From Allopusillimonas sp008369125 (GTDB taxonomy: Bacteria; Pseudomonadota; Gammaproteobacteria; Burkholderiales; Burkholderiaceae_B), in assembly GCF_008369125.1 (NCBI RefSeq), contig NZ_VOAY01000002.1, forward strand, positions 248,001 to 312,000: a stretch of DNA of 64,000 nucleotides. The letters are read 5' to 3'. The notes beneath the pieces were generated by a model that was given only the letters and a program-made list of their open reading frames with translations, ran no database searches and was not told where the DNA came from. Made by a program: the position numbers and the translations under genes. Shown piece after piece: positions 8,322 to 17,029 of the stretch (position 1 is its first letter; each line of letters begins with the position of its first letter).

Positions 8322-9050
8322 TCACTCAACCACAGGCGGATCGAACAAATTCTTCTGGATTTGTACTAAATGGGCGATTAGGGCTGCTCGCGCTGATTCT
8401 GCATCGCGGTCTTCAAGCGCCGTTACGATAACGCGGTGCTGACGCTCATACTCGGCGCGACGTTGCGGTGTGAGCGAGTTGCGTTTTAGCCTGCCCCAAT
8501 CACCTTGCTGGCGAACTCGATTGCTAAGCGCCAGCACTTGCAGGAAGAAATGGTTGTGCGTGGCGTGTGCAAGCGCCTTGTGTAACTCGCCGTCCCAATG
8601 TTCAAAGTCTTCAACGGTTTGGGCGTGCTCCCCCTTTACCAGGCATTCGTGCATGCGTGCAAAGTCGCTGCGCGTGGCATGGCGCACAATCAACGCCGGC
8701 ATGAGCGGCTCAATTAACAAGCGTGCTTCCATGAGTTCGGCCGGGCTGGTTTGGTCAAGCAAACCACCATTGCTATCCGAACCTGTAGATGCCTCATTGG
8801 CAGGACGGGCGGAAAATGTGCCGCTTCCGACCGCTTGAGTGATCCAGCCCTCATCCCGTAAAGCCGCCAAGACGCGTCGCACAGAGCCTCTGGATGTACT
8901 GAACCGCTCACTTAGTTCTCGCTCAGCGGGTAACTTTACGCCGACGGGTATCCGACCAGAACGAATTTCTTCGTATAGGTAAGTGGCCAATGCTTGCGCC
9001 CCGGCACTGCGCAAGCCAAGTGCGAATACATCAGATGTCATGGTCTGCAA
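8322..9050 (-). CDS. GntR-family (FadR/FCD subfamily) transcriptional regulator
   Basis: A 242-residue regulator. Seen: a winged helix at about residues 20-80 (LYEEIRSGRIPVGVKLPAER, then SRGSVRRVLAALRDEGWI with the wing VGSGTFS), and an all-helical FCD domain at about 95-225 with the Asp/His metal-site pattern (ELHKALAHATHNHF) and a closing ALIAHL. An alternative ATG at 9041 would remove three residues. It is divergent from the fumarylacetoacetate-hydrolase-family gene across 222 bases that contain four GGTACA/TGTACC half-sites. It therefore most likely represses itself and that gene together with the following Bug gene, until a carboxylic acid ligand binds. Confidence 0.93.
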   Translation of the reverse strand: MQTMTSDVFALGLRSAGAQALATYLYEEIRSGRIPVGVKLPAERELSERFSTSRGSVRRVLAALRDEGWITQAVGSGTFSARPANEASTGSDSNGGLLDQTSPAELMEARLLIEPLMPALIVRHATRSDFARMHECLVKGEHAQTVEDFEHWDGELHKALAHATHNHFFLQVLALSNRVRQQGDWGRLKRNSLTPQRRAEYERQHRVIVTALEDRDAESARAALIAHLVQIQKNLFDPPVVE

Positions 9051-9054
9051 ATTC

Positions 9055-9228
9055 GGTACAAAATGAATAAGGGTGCCAGAATATCATATTTGTACCAATT
9101 GGTTAATAGCGCCAACATACGCACCGCCCTCTTTCTCATTGATAAAAATAGAGATTGCACTGTATTTATTAGAACCATATACTTCCGCATTCATACCAGC
9201 TTGGCGACAATGGTACATAAGTGGTACA
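9055..9228. promoter_or_regulatory. Cluster of GGTACA/TGTACC half-operators for the GntR regulator
   Basis: Seen: GGTACAAAATG at 9055 faces CATATTTGTACC ending at 9096 as an inverted repeat over the GntR start region. Two direct GGTACA copies (9212-9217 and 9223-9228, the latter in GTGGTACAAATTGG) lie just before the other divergent gene. The 9091 copy also continues as TGTACCAATTGG, so the ends share AATTGG. FadR-family regulators bind GT-rich inverted repeats, so these are inferred to be its operators. Confidence 0.6.
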
Positions 9229-9272
9229 AATTGGCCTCAAGGTCGCTATTGCCACAGCATTTAAGGAAGTCT

Positions 9273-10145
9273 ATGCGTATTGCAACTTACATGAAAGATC
9301 AACAACGCTATGTCGGCGTTGTCAGTGAAGACGCTTTAACGGTACAAGCCTTGGACGTCGCACCAGAAACTGCCGAGCAAGGCGTACTCGGCCTGATCGA
9401 AGCCTATGGTGATCAAGCCCGTATAGCCAAACTTGCTCACGCTACAGCAATACCGCTAAGTTCGGTAAAGCTACTTGCACCCATCCCACGGCCTCGACGC
9501 AACATTTTCTGTGTCGGGCGTAACTATCATGCGCATGCCAAAGAGCTTTCTGGGTCGGTATTCAAGGCCAACAATACAGATGCTGCTGCCTGGCCTATCG
9601 TTTTCACCAAAGTGCCCGAAACCGTCATCGCCCATGGTGACGATGTCATTCTTCCTACTGGCGTCACCGAACAAGTTGATTACGAGGCAGAACTAGCCAT
9701 CGTGATTGGCAAAGGCGGCAAGAACATCAGCAAAGCAGATGCAATGAGCCACGTTTGGGGGTACACCATTGTCAATGATGTAACCGCACGTGATGTGCAA
9801 ATGAGGCATCAGCAATGGGACTTGGGCAAATCATTCGACACCTTTTGTCCAATGGGGCCTTGGCTAATCACGGCCGACTCGTTTAATGCGACTGATACAC
9901 GTGTGCGCTGCTGGGTCAACGACGAACTTCGACAAGAAGGCCAGACACGTGATCTGATTTTTGACTTGCCCACACTTATCGAGACCTGCTCGCGGGGCAT
10001 CTCTCTTTACCCCGGTGACATCATTGCGACCGGGACACCTGCTGGTGTAGGAATGGGCTTTACCCCGCCTCGTTACTTGAAATCTGGCGATCGCGTTCGT
10101 ATCCAGATCGACGGCATCGGCACACTTGAAAACGCCTTTCGATAG
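9273..10145 (+). CDS. Fumarylacetoacetate hydrolase family protein
   Basis: A 290-residue enzyme of the FAH/2-oxopent-4-enoate hydratase superfamily. The start at 9273 has AAGGAAG seven bases upstream; longer in-frame starts back to 8994 would read through the operator region and overlap the GntR gene. Seen: a short N-terminal domain, then FCVGRNYHAHAKELSG, the metal-site segment VDYEAELAIVIGKGGKNI, GYTIVNDVTARDVQ, GKSFDTFCPMGPWL and the closing GDIIATGTPAGVG. Known: members cleave or hydrate beta-diketo acids and similar ring-cleavage products using Mg2+ or Mn2+. It is followed by a Bug gene after 67 bases, so it probably acts on the imported acid. The substrate is unknown. Confidence 0.93.
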   Translation: MRIATYMKDQQRYVGVVSEDALTVQALDVAPETAEQGVLGLIEAYGDQARIAKLAHATAIPLSSVKLLAPIPRPRRNIFCVGRNYHAHAKELSGSVFKANNTDAAAWPIVFTKVPETVIAHGDDVILPTGVTEQVDYEAELAIVIGKGGKNISKADAMSHVWGYTIVNDVTARDVQMRHQQWDLGKSFDTFCPMGPWLITADSFNATDTRVRCWVNDELRQEGQTRDLIFDLPTLIETCSRGISLYPGDIIATGTPAGVGMGFTPPRYLKSGDRVRIQIDGIGTLENAFR

Positions 10146-10212
10146 GCGCTGCACGTAGCGACATATAAGAAAAAGCCCACTATCGGCTTATTACTAAATG
10201 AAGGAGACATGG

Positions 10213-11181
10213 ATGAAAGCAATTACAGTAAAAATGTTCACGGTCGGCCTGACCATGCTGGCTTCCAGCATGGCTTGGGCCCAGTACCCAGAACATCCCA
10301 TCAAAATGATCGTGCCCTTCCCCCCTGGAGGTGTGACGGATACGGTAGCACGGCCCATCGCAGACGCACTCGGCAGAGAGTTGGGGCAGACTGTTGTCGT
10401 CGAGAACAAGGGTGGCGCGGGTGGGGCCATTGGTACAGGTGAGGCAGCGCGCGCCAAACCGGACGGTTACACAATACTGATGATGCTTTCGTCGATCTCA
10501 ATTTTGCCTGAGGCAGACCAAATACTCGGGCGCAAGCCTGCATACAGCACAACGGATTTTAAGCCCATTGCGCGTATCACCGCAGACCCGACCGTCTTGG
10601 TCGTCCCAGCCAACTCACCATGGAAAACGATTGATGAGTTTGTCGCGGCCGCCCGTGAGGCGCCCGGCAAACTGGACTACGGCAGTTCGGGTATCTACGG
10701 CTCCATGCACGTGCCCATGGCCATGCTCGAGAAAAACGCGAATATTAAAATGACACATATCCCCTACACGGGAGCAGGGCCTGCGGTTGTGGCCTTGCTA
10801 AGCGGTCAGGTCGATGCGATCTCCACAGGGCCTTCCAGCATTCTGCAACATATCAAATCTGGTACGGTACGCCCCTTGGCGCATTGGGGCGACAAGCCGG
10901 TAGCCGCGTTGCCCGATACGCCCAGCTTGTCCCAGAAGGGATACGACGTGAAATTCGTGCAATGGTCAGGCATTTTTGTACCCAAAGATGTGCCAGCTGA
11001 AGTGATCGCGCGTTTGCGTGCCGCAGCCAAAGCCGTGGCGAACGACCCAGCCGTGCAGGCAACAGTCCTGGCAGCAGGCAGCCCCATCGACTACCTGGAT
11101 GCTGATGAGTTTCAGACTTACTGGGACGCGGACGATGCTCTATTAAGAAAAGCGGTACAGGATATTGGGAAAGTGGAATAA
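10213..11181 (+). CDS. Bug-family (TctC) periplasmic solute-binding protein
   Basis: A secreted receptor of 322 residues. AAGGAG at 10201-10206 favours the ATG at 10213 over the one at 10198. Seen: a signal peptide ending SMAWA-QYPEH, then IKMIVPFPPGGVTDTVARPI, KPDGYTILMM, and PDTPSLSQKGYDVKFVQWSG near the end. It probably forms a transcript with the preceding FAH-family gene under the GntR regulator. Its ligand is inferred to be the acid, or a precursor of it, handled by that enzyme. Confidence 0.93.
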   Translation: MKAITVKMFTVGLTMLASSMAWAQYPEHPIKMIVPFPPGGVTDTVARPIADALGRELGQTVVVENKGGAGGAIGTGEAARAKPDGYTILMMLSSISILPEADQILGRKPAYSTTDFKPIARITADPTVLVVPANSPWKTIDEFVAAAREAPGKLDYGSSGIYGSMHVPMAMLEKNANIKMTHIPYTGAGPAVVALLSGQVDAISTGPSSILQHIKSGTVRPLAHWGDKPVAALPDTPSLSQKGYDVKFVQWSGIFVPKDVPAEVIARLRAAAKAVANDPAVQATVLAAGSPIDYLDADEFQTYWDADDALLRKAVQDIGKVE

Positions 11182-11384
11182 CACTTGAGGCGATACAGCT
11201 GCGGTCAGCATGGCTTGCAGTTGTTCAGCCAGGCCTTCCCCTCGGCATGCTGCTAGCTCGACGCACAAGTCAAGCTAGCCTCAGTCATCCCAGCAAAAGC
11301 ATGTGTGGGTGAGCAGACACAAAAATGCTACATTTAAGGCATCAAGCCCTTGCCATCCATCTTCCACAAGCAGATTAGGTCAGC

Positions 11385-12374
11385 ATGCGTTATTGGTGGG
11401 TCAATCAAAACCAAACATACCGCCATGAAGTGCCGGGCGGGTATCTCTGGTCTCCAAAACGCAAGGCAAACCAAGCTCAAAACCCATTCTATGACTTCAT
11501 GCGTGAAGTTACGCCTGGGGATATCATTTTTTCCTTCAGCAACACTCATATCCGTGCAATCGGGATTGCGGCTTCACATGCCTATGAGTCCCCTAAGCCC
11601 TTGGAGTTTGGCCAGGCGGGTGCCTACTGGAATAACATCGGTTGGCGTATCGACGTCAAGTTCCATGAATTACGGCTAACGACCAGGCCCGCCGATCATA
11701 TGGCCGTGTTGGCACCCCTACTGCCTACAAAATACGCTCCTTTGCGCCCAAATGGCGCTGGTCTACAAAGCGTTTACCTGACGCGCCTTCCTGAAACCCT
11801 TGCAGCAGCACTTATCGATTTACTGGGTGCTGAAGCACATAGTTTAGCGAAGGGGTACTACCTTGCGGACGAGCAACCGGCGTACTCTGCATCAGGCGTT
11901 GGGCTTGTAGAGTGGGAAGAACATGAACTGAATCAAGTACAGACGGATACGTCATTAGAAGACACTGAGCGGCAAGCCATTGTTCTCTCGCGACGCGGGC
12001 AGGGCTTATTCAAAAAGCGCGTGATGAGACTGGAGCACGCATGCCGAATTACTGGAGTAAATCGCCAAGAGCATCTGCGAGCCAGCCATTGCAAACCTTG
12101 GCGCGATGCTAATAACGAAGAACGCCTGGATGGTGAAAATGGCTTGCTTTTGACGCCCAGCATGGATCATTTATTTGATCGTGGGTTTATTGGGTTTGAT
12201 GACAATGGTCGAACCATTATCTCGCCTGTTGCCCATCAAGAATCATTGATGCGCATGGGCCTGGATCCGCAGCACCCGCCTAATGTTGGTTCGTTTTCCA
12301 GTGGGCAACGCAAGTATCTGGAGTTTCATCGAGAGAACGTACTGTTGATGTCTAAGTATCTAGAGCACGGTTAA
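11385..12374 (+). CDS. HNH endonuclease with N-terminal PUA/EVE-like domain
   Basis: A 329-residue putative restriction nuclease, apparently a free-standing gene. Seen: the C-terminal HNH_2-type domain at about residues 215-275 (CRITGVNRQEHLRASHCKPW, then NEERLDGENGLLLTPSMDHL and FDRGFIGF) with the catalytic His in RASHCKPW and the closing Asn-His pair. The N-terminal ~120 residues (MRYWWVNQNQTY, YLWSPKRK, EVTPGDIIFSFSNTHI) have the aromatic residues and GD-hydrophobic pattern of EVE/ASCH (PUA-like) domains. Known: EVE-like domains joined to nucleases recognise modified bases in type IV restriction. Inferred: a modification-dependent defence enzyme. There is no methylase next to it. Confidence 0.82.
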   Translation: MRYWWVNQNQTYRHEVPGGYLWSPKRKANQAQNPFYDFMREVTPGDIIFSFSNTHIRAIGIAASHAYESPKPLEFGQAGAYWNNIGWRIDVKFHELRLTTRPADHMAVLAPLLPTKYAPLRPNGAGLQSVYLTRLPETLAAALIDLLGAEAHSLAKGYYLADEQPAYSASGVGLVEWEEHELNQVQTDTSLEDTERQAIVLSRRGQGLFKKRVMRLEHACRITGVNRQEHLRASHCKPWRDANNEERLDGENGLLLTPSMDHLFDRGFIGFDDNGRTIISPVAHQESLMRMGLDPQHPPNVGSFSSGQRKYLEFHRENVLLMSKYLEHG

Positions 12375-12450
12375 TCCCACACAGTCGGTCTCGCTGTATC
12401 TTCGTAGGACACGCCCCTGTTCATATCCGAATGTCATCACAGTTGCCGAG

Positions 12451-13797
12451 TCACGTTAAAACAAAATCAACCAACAACTTAGCATTCAGCACAACGATCA
12501 CCGCCGTAACAACCCACGCCAAAACAGCCACACTGCGGCGCAGCACAAACGACCCCATCAATTTGCGATCTGACACAAACCGCACCAGTGGGATCACTGC
12601 AAACGGCAGTTGCATAGATAGAACAACCTGGCTAAGCACCAGCAGCTTTGCGGTGCCGTTTGCGCCATACAAGCTTGTGACGAACACCACTGGGATCACA
12701 GCCAGGCTGCGCGTCAACAGCCGGCGCATCCAGCTAGGGATGCGCAGGTTCAGAAACCCTTCCATCACAATCTGCCCCGCCAGAGTCCCCGTCACAGAAG
12801 ACGTTAACCCTGAGGCCAGCAGCGCTATCGCGAAAAGCAACGAGGCCACGCTAGCGCCCAGCAATGGCGAGAGCAGGCTGTAGGCCTGTTCGATGTCTTC
12901 CACATCTGTGCGCCCCGCCTTATGGAATACCGCAGCTGCCATGATAAGAATCGCTGCATTGACAAAGAGGGCCAGGGTTAACGCGACAGCGCTGTCGGTC
13001 AGCGCCCAGCGCAATGCTGTTCGGCGCCCATCCGGTGTACGCGGATAGCCACGCGTTTGCACGATGGCCGAGTGCAAATACAGGTTATGGGGCATTACAG
13101 TGGCACCGATAATGCCAATCGCCAGGTATAGCGCCGAGGGGTCAGTCACTATCTGGGCACGTGGGATGAAGCCACCTAATACCTCGCCTATCACAGGTTG
13201 TGCCAACGCTATCTGTACGCCAAAGCAGACGAAAATAATCAATAGCATGGCCATGACAAAGGCTTCAAGCCAGCGAAACCCGCGCCCCATCAATAACAGT
13301 ATGAGCATGACATCCAGCGCCGTCAGTATTGCCCCTATTGTCAGCGGAATGGAAAACAGCAGGTTTAACGCAATGGCGGTGCCAATCACCTCCGCCAGGT
13401 CACAGGCAATGATGGCGATTTCACTGAGTATCCAGAGAACAAAGCTTACTGGGCGGCTATAGCGCTCCCGACAGGCCTGGGCGAGGTCGAGACCGGCGCC
13501 AATTCCCAGACGCACGGCCAAAGCCTGCAGCAGGATTGCCATCAGATTCGAAATGAGAATGACCGAAAGCAGCAGGTAACCAAAATGCGAGCCGCCGGCC
13601 AAGTCCGTGGCCCAGTTGCCCGGGTCCATATACCCTACCGACACCATATAGCCTGGCCCAGCAAACGCGAGCAGACGCCGCAGCCAGGAACCCGTCATCG
13701 GCACCGAGATGCTGGCATTCACACGGTTTAGGCTCGGCCTGCCGAGCAAAACCGCGTCGGGCAATTCCGATTCGGCGTTGGTATCTGGTTTTTGCAT
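12451..13797 (-). CDS. mntH: NRAMP-family Mn2+/H+ symporter MntH
   Basis: Inner-membrane divalent metal importer of 448 residues with about eleven membrane helices. Seen: the TM1 metal-site motif DPGN (in VGYMDPGNWATDLAGG), TM6 motif ATVMPHNLYLHSA, and the conserved QLPFAVIPLVRF at the end. The N-terminal ~30 residues before the first helix are longer than in E. coli MntH (412). It is a single-gene unit on the minus strand with an A/T-rich inverted repeat directly upstream that may bind a metal-sensing repressor. Known: MntH takes up Mn2+, and less efficiently Fe2+, during oxidative stress or iron limitation. MntH is the likely name, though closely related NRAMP paralogues exist. Confidence 0.93.
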   Translation of the reverse strand: MQKPDTNAESELPDAVLLGRPSLNRVNASISVPMTGSWLRRLLAFAGPGYMVSVGYMDPGNWATDLAGGSHFGYLLLSVILISNLMAILLQALAVRLGIGAGLDLAQACRERYSRPVSFVLWILSEIAIIACDLAEVIGTAIALNLLFSIPLTIGAILTALDVMLILLLMGRGFRWLEAFVMAMLLIIFVCFGVQIALAQPVIGEVLGGFIPRAQIVTDPSALYLAIGIIGATVMPHNLYLHSAIVQTRGYPRTPDGRRTALRWALTDSAVALTLALFVNAAILIMAAAVFHKAGRTDVEDIEQAYSLLSPLLGASVASLLFAIALLASGLTSSVTGTLAGQIVMEGFLNLRIPSWMRRLLTRSLAVIPVVFVTSLYGANGTAKLLVLSQVVLSMQLPFAVIPLVRFVSDRKLMGSFVLRRSVAVLAWVVTAVIVVLNAKLLVDFVLT

Positions 13798-13825
13798 TGT
13801 TTTTCTACAAGGCGAACTGCATACA

Positions 13826-13849
13826 AAAATATATTACTCGTTATATTTT
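13826..13849. promoter_or_regulatory. Inverted repeat upstream of mntH
   Basis: AAAATATA (13826-13833) and TATATTTT (13842-13849) are perfect inverted arms with an 8-base spacer, about 30 bases before the mntH start. This would suit a Fur-, Mur- or MntR-type site, although it fits none of those consensus sequences well. The remainder of the 310-base gap (13798-14107) shows only a 32-codon open frame at 13962 without a ribosome site, and nothing I can identify. Confidence 0.4.
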
Positions 13850-14107
13850 CGGCCTGTGCAATAAACAGATTTTTGCGCTAAGAAAACGCGTGGTGCCATC
13901 TTGTAGACGTGAAGCTGTGTAACAGATGCTGCCCATCAGCAGGTGTAGACGGTTGGTGCATATGGATGGCGTTCGTTCTGACGATAGCGGGGTGCAACAA
14001 GACCGCGACGAAACTGATCAAAACGCATTGCGCCGCGTGATCTTACAGTCGGCCCAGTAAATGGTCAGCCTTCTTCGCCAGGCCGGCCTAATATCACCTG
14101 AACCAAC

Positions 14108-14587
14108 TCACTTCAGCCCCGCCTTATCCAACCCAAACGCGGCATCCATAGAACCCGGTTCATTTGTAAAGGAAATTGCCAGGCGGTTCCAGCCATTGAT
14201 GGCTACGATACGAAACGTAATTTCGCTTAATTCCTGCTCCGACAGCTCCTTGCGGACGGCATTGAATATTTCATCGGGAACGCCGTGAGGAGGTAGATTG
14301 GTGACGACTTCCGTCCATTCAAGAACAGCGCGCTCGCGTGGCGAAAAAAGGGCAGACTCACGCCATACAGCAATATGGTGCAGGCGCAGTTCGCGTTCGC
14401 CGTTGATTTTTGCCTCTTTTACATGCATATCCAAGCAAAATGCGCAGCCATTTAACTGCGAAGCACGGATATCAATCAGGCTACCCATTTCTTTATTTAT
14501 TTCGTTAGCAGCAAGCGTCTGGCTGAACTCTTGAAACTTCTTGGCGAGGGTGGGCGCTAGTTTGTAATAATTTAACCGCTGTGTCAT
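14108..14587 (-). CDS. AhpD-like carboxymuconolactone decarboxylase family protein
   Basis: A 159-residue protein. The ATG at 14587 with GAGAAA upstream is preferred over the in-frame TTG at 14602. Seen: the CxxC-x3-H redox motif CAFCLDMH at about residue 50, preceded by IDIRASQLNG and followed by AKINGERELRLHHIAVWRES, the pattern of small AhpD-related alkylhydroperoxidases. Known: these use the Cys pair and His to reduce peroxides or carry out thiol exchange; many small members remain of unknown substrate. It stands alone between mntH and the phosphoesterase gene. Confidence 0.9.
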   Translation of the reverse strand: MTQRLNYYKLAPTLAKKFQEFSQTLAANEINKEMGSLIDIRASQLNGCAFCLDMHVKEAKINGERELRLHHIAVWRESALFSPRERAVLEWTEVVTNLPPHGVPDEIFNAVRKELSEQELSEITFRIVAINGWNRLAISFTNEPGSMDAAFGLDKAGLK

Positions 14588-14693
14588 TTGAGTTTCTCTC
14601 AAAAATATAGGAATCGCCAGTATCGACGGCGACTATATCGACGAGCGTTAACATCACCTGCAGCAAGGTGACGATAGCCCGTCGTAGCGCCAC

Positions 14694-15500
14694 CTATACG
14701 CCTTGCATCCCCTCACTTTCGATCATCATAAATTCATCGCATGATTCATCATAATCCCATCTTTCCACAAGACAATGCCGCGATCTGCCATCGACCCCAT
14801 GGCGAATAAGGTTAATAGAGTTGTTGGAATCATGGCGAATCCGCGATGATACGGCTGTACCAGCCTGTAGGGCCCATACAGGACGCGGCAAATTGGCAAC
14901 ACTATCGTGCAGCGCACTTATATATGGCCTATGGATGTGGCCACCTAATATCAAATCGACGCCTGCCTCTGCCCATGTTTGGATGGCTTGCTCGTGGCCG
15001 TGCAACAGATGTTCTTGATCGATAGCGTGCTTTACATAAACGGGTTGATGCGTCACAACGATCCGCAACTGATCGGGCTCTGCTTGCTTTAAGCGTTGTG
15101 CAACGCGTTTAATCTGCCTGGCAGAAACCTCGCCTTCTATATGCCGATACCGGCGTGTTGTGCGTAACCCAATGGCCAACAGCTCTGGGGTTTCTAGAAC
15201 TGGCTCAAGCTCTGGCCCAAAGACCCGCGTGTAGCGCCCGTACGGCCAAAATATACGGGCAAGCAGATCAAATAATGGAATATCGTGGTTTCCCGCGATG
15301 ACTAACCTGGACGGAATTGCAAGGCGATCCAGAAAGGACTTGGCTGCGGTAAATTGTCGTGCCCGCGCGCGTTGTGTGATGTCGCCAGACAGAATTACTA
15401 CATCAGGTGCTTGCGCGTGTGCCAGGCGTTCTAGCGCACTAACGACCTTAGGCCTTTCAGTACCAAAATGTGTGTCCGATATGTGTAGTGCTAGTTTCAT
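14694..15500 (-). CDS. Calcineurin-like metallophosphoesterase
   Basis: A 268-residue cytosolic phosphoesterase. Seen in order: metal ligands ISDTHFG (residues ~8-14), LSGDITQRAR, the catalytic GNHD, the VVTHQPV His and GGHIHRPY, so all five blocks are present. It begins inside the end of the upstream lipid kinase gene through an ATGA overlap (15497-15500), which indicates translational coupling. Known: this pairing with a YegS-like kinase is common in proteobacteria. Inferred: a role in phospholipid or nucleotide turnover. The exact substrate is not determinable. Confidence 0.92.
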   Translation of the reverse strand: MKLALHISDTHFGTERPKVVSALERLAHAQAPDVVILSGDITQRARARQFTAAKSFLDRLAIPSRLVIAGNHDIPLFDLLARIFWPYGRYTRVFGPELEPVLETPELLAIGLRTTRRYRHIEGEVSARQIKRVAQRLKQAEPDQLRIVVTHQPVYVKHAIDQEHLLHGHEQAIQTWAEAGVDLILGGHIHRPYISALHDSVANLPRPVWALQAGTAVSSRIRHDSNNSINLIRHGVDGRSRHCLVERWDYDESCDEFMMIESEGMQGV

Positions 15501-16489
15501 GCCGCGTCGATGTCCGTGCGGCGCTTAATCAGCAGCAGCGGCTCGGGCGCCACACGAAACTCCAGCGGTGTATGCAGCCACATAATCTCGCCATCAGCAG
15601 CTACTTTTATACGGCGCTTGCGTGGGTTATGACTACTGGTCGCAGGCCTGGTTTGATGCGAGCCACGCTTACCAAACGAAGTGACAGTCAGGCTGCGAAA
15701 GCTAAAGCTGGTGACATTGTCTGCGTCGCCCAACCTGCCCAAGGCACCACGCGCGGCCAGCCACAACATAGCCAACGTACCTACATGATTGACCGCGATA
15801 GCGGCGAGCTGGCCTTCTTTGACCGCCTCTGCCTCGCGCATGCCCACCTGTTCAAGTTGAAGGCGGTTATTGCCAATAAACAGCGTGGTTGACCGGAGAT
15901 GAACCCGTTCGCCTTCCTGTTCTAACTCCAGGTCCAGCGATCGATGATGGTGCAGCGCCGTAACAAAGGCAGACCACAGCGCGACGAGCCGGCTTCTACC
16001 ATAACGCTGTTTAAACGCTTCGCGGTCTTCAAGCAGCTCTGGGTACAAACCTACGCTGGCATTAACAAGAAAAACCCGATCATTTACTAACCCGACCTGT
16101 ACCGGCGACGGCTCGCCCTGCAATAAGTCATCTAGCGCCCCTTGTAAATCCTCCGGGATGCCGTGCGTGCGCCCAAAATAATTAAAGGTGCCCTGCGGGA
16201 GTGCACCAAACAGGCAACGGCTTCCCAGTGCTGTATTTGCTACGGCGTTGATGGTTCCGTCCCCGCCAACCGCCACCACGACGCCGCTCTCTGCGCTGGC
16301 GGCTTCTACGGCTTGCTTTACAGTTGAATCTACATCGCTGGGCCCGTCAATGACGAACATACGGTATGGACGCCCTGCCGAACGCATTGCGGATTCAATC
16401 GTTTGGCGAGTGGCGCTTGAATCGCTGGTGCCTGAGCCCCCGTTGATAACGAAGAACAAGGATGGATTGGGGTGCATATGACTGACCAA
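15497..16489 (-). CDS. YegS/DAGK-like lipid kinase
   Basis: A 330-residue kinase of the diacylglycerol kinase catalytic family. Seen: FVINGGSGTSDS at the N-terminus, the nucleotide-binding signature VVAVGGDGTINAVAN, then LPQGTFNYFGRTHGIP and FLVNASVGLYPELLEDREAF, and the C-terminal lobe with RIKVAADGEI. The frame opens with TTG at 16489, which has GGGAG five bases upstream; the ATG at 16477 has no such site, so the TTG start is plausible. Known: such enzymes phosphorylate diacylglycerol, phosphatidylglycerol or sphingosine-like lipids at the membrane. It is translationally coupled to the downstream phosphoesterase. Confidence 0.92.
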   Translation of the reverse strand: MVSHMHPNPSLFFVINGGSGTSDSSATRQTIESAMRSAGRPYRMFVIDGPSDVDSTVKQAVEAASAESGVVVAVGGDGTINAVANTALGSRCLFGALPQGTFNYFGRTHGIPEDLQGALDDLLQGEPSPVQVGLVNDRVFLVNASVGLYPELLEDREAFKQRYGRSRLVALWSAFVTALHHHRSLDLELEQEGERVHLRSTTLFIGNNRLQLEQVGMREAEAVKEGQLAAIAVNHVGTLAMLWLAARGALGRLGDADNVTSFSFRSLTVTSFGKRGSHQTRPATSSHNPRKRRIKVAADGEIMWLHTPLEFRVAPEPLLLIKRRTDIDAA

Positions 16490-16716
16490 ACGGGCTCCCT
16501 ACAGTGAGTTGAGTTTGATCGTAACAGCATAAAGCGTCGGAGCACAGCGCGCGCTGGCAACTGAAATTTACACGGTTGCTGGCAAAACTGACGAAATATT
16601 ATCCTTGTAAATGTATTGTTGAACGCTGAGATGTAAACGATGATGCGACAGGATATCGTCGGGTTTTCCCACACAGTAAGCCTGTTCAAACTCAACATAC
16701 TATCGCTTTGCATTAC

Positions 16717-16731
16717 TAACGATATACGTTA
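16717..16731. promoter_or_regulatory. Operator-like palindrome before higBA
   Basis: TAACGATATACGTTA has inverted TAACG/CGTTA arms and ends 9 bases before the higB start. Known: HigA-type antitoxins repress their own operon at such palindromes overlapping the promoter. Here the position suits repression of transcription or translation initiation. Confidence 0.6.
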
Positions 16732-16740
16732 CCATTCAGA

Positions 16741-17019
16741 ATGATCAAGTCCTTTGCTTGTCAAGACACAGCAGCCATGTTCAAAGGCACCCGTGTTACT
16801 CGCTTCGTCAATATCGAACCTGTAGCCATGCGCAAGTTGGCCATGCTGGAACGTGCCGCCCGAATCGCAGATTTGCGAATCCCGCCCAATAACCGACTTG
16901 AACAGTTGAAAGGCGATAGAGAAGGCCAATACAGCATCCGCATCAATAGGCAGTGGCGCGTGTGCTTCGTCTGGACCGGCCAAGACGCCGAGCGCGTCGA
17001 AATTGTGGACTACCACTAA
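16741..17019 (+). CDS. higB: HigB toxin (RelE-family mRNA interferase)
   Basis: A 92-residue toxin that cleaves ribosome-bound mRNA. Seen: FKGTRVTRFVNIEPVAMRKL near the N-terminus, then RIPPNNRLEQLKGDREGQYS and IRINRQWRVCFVWTGQDAER, with the basic catalytic Arg/Lys positions and closing VEIVDYH that characterise the HigB/GraT group. It is complete and followed after 10 bases by its antitoxin, in the toxin-first order typical of higBA. Expression is probably held down by HigA on the palindrome at 16717-16731. Confidence 0.95.
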   Translation: MIKSFACQDTAAMFKGTRVTRFVNIEPVAMRKLAMLERAARIADLRIPPNNRLEQLKGDREGQYSIRINRQWRVCFVWTGQDAERVEIVDYH

Positions 17020-17029
17020 AGAGGTAATT

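Noticed and set aside
11252..11279. Inverted repeat GCTAGCT/AGCTAGC after a Bug gene
   Set aside because: Only seven bases with a 14-base loop and no T-run, so it does not support a terminator.
13962..14060. 32-codon frame between mntH and the AhpD-like gene
   Set aside because: No ribosome site, and composition is uninformative.
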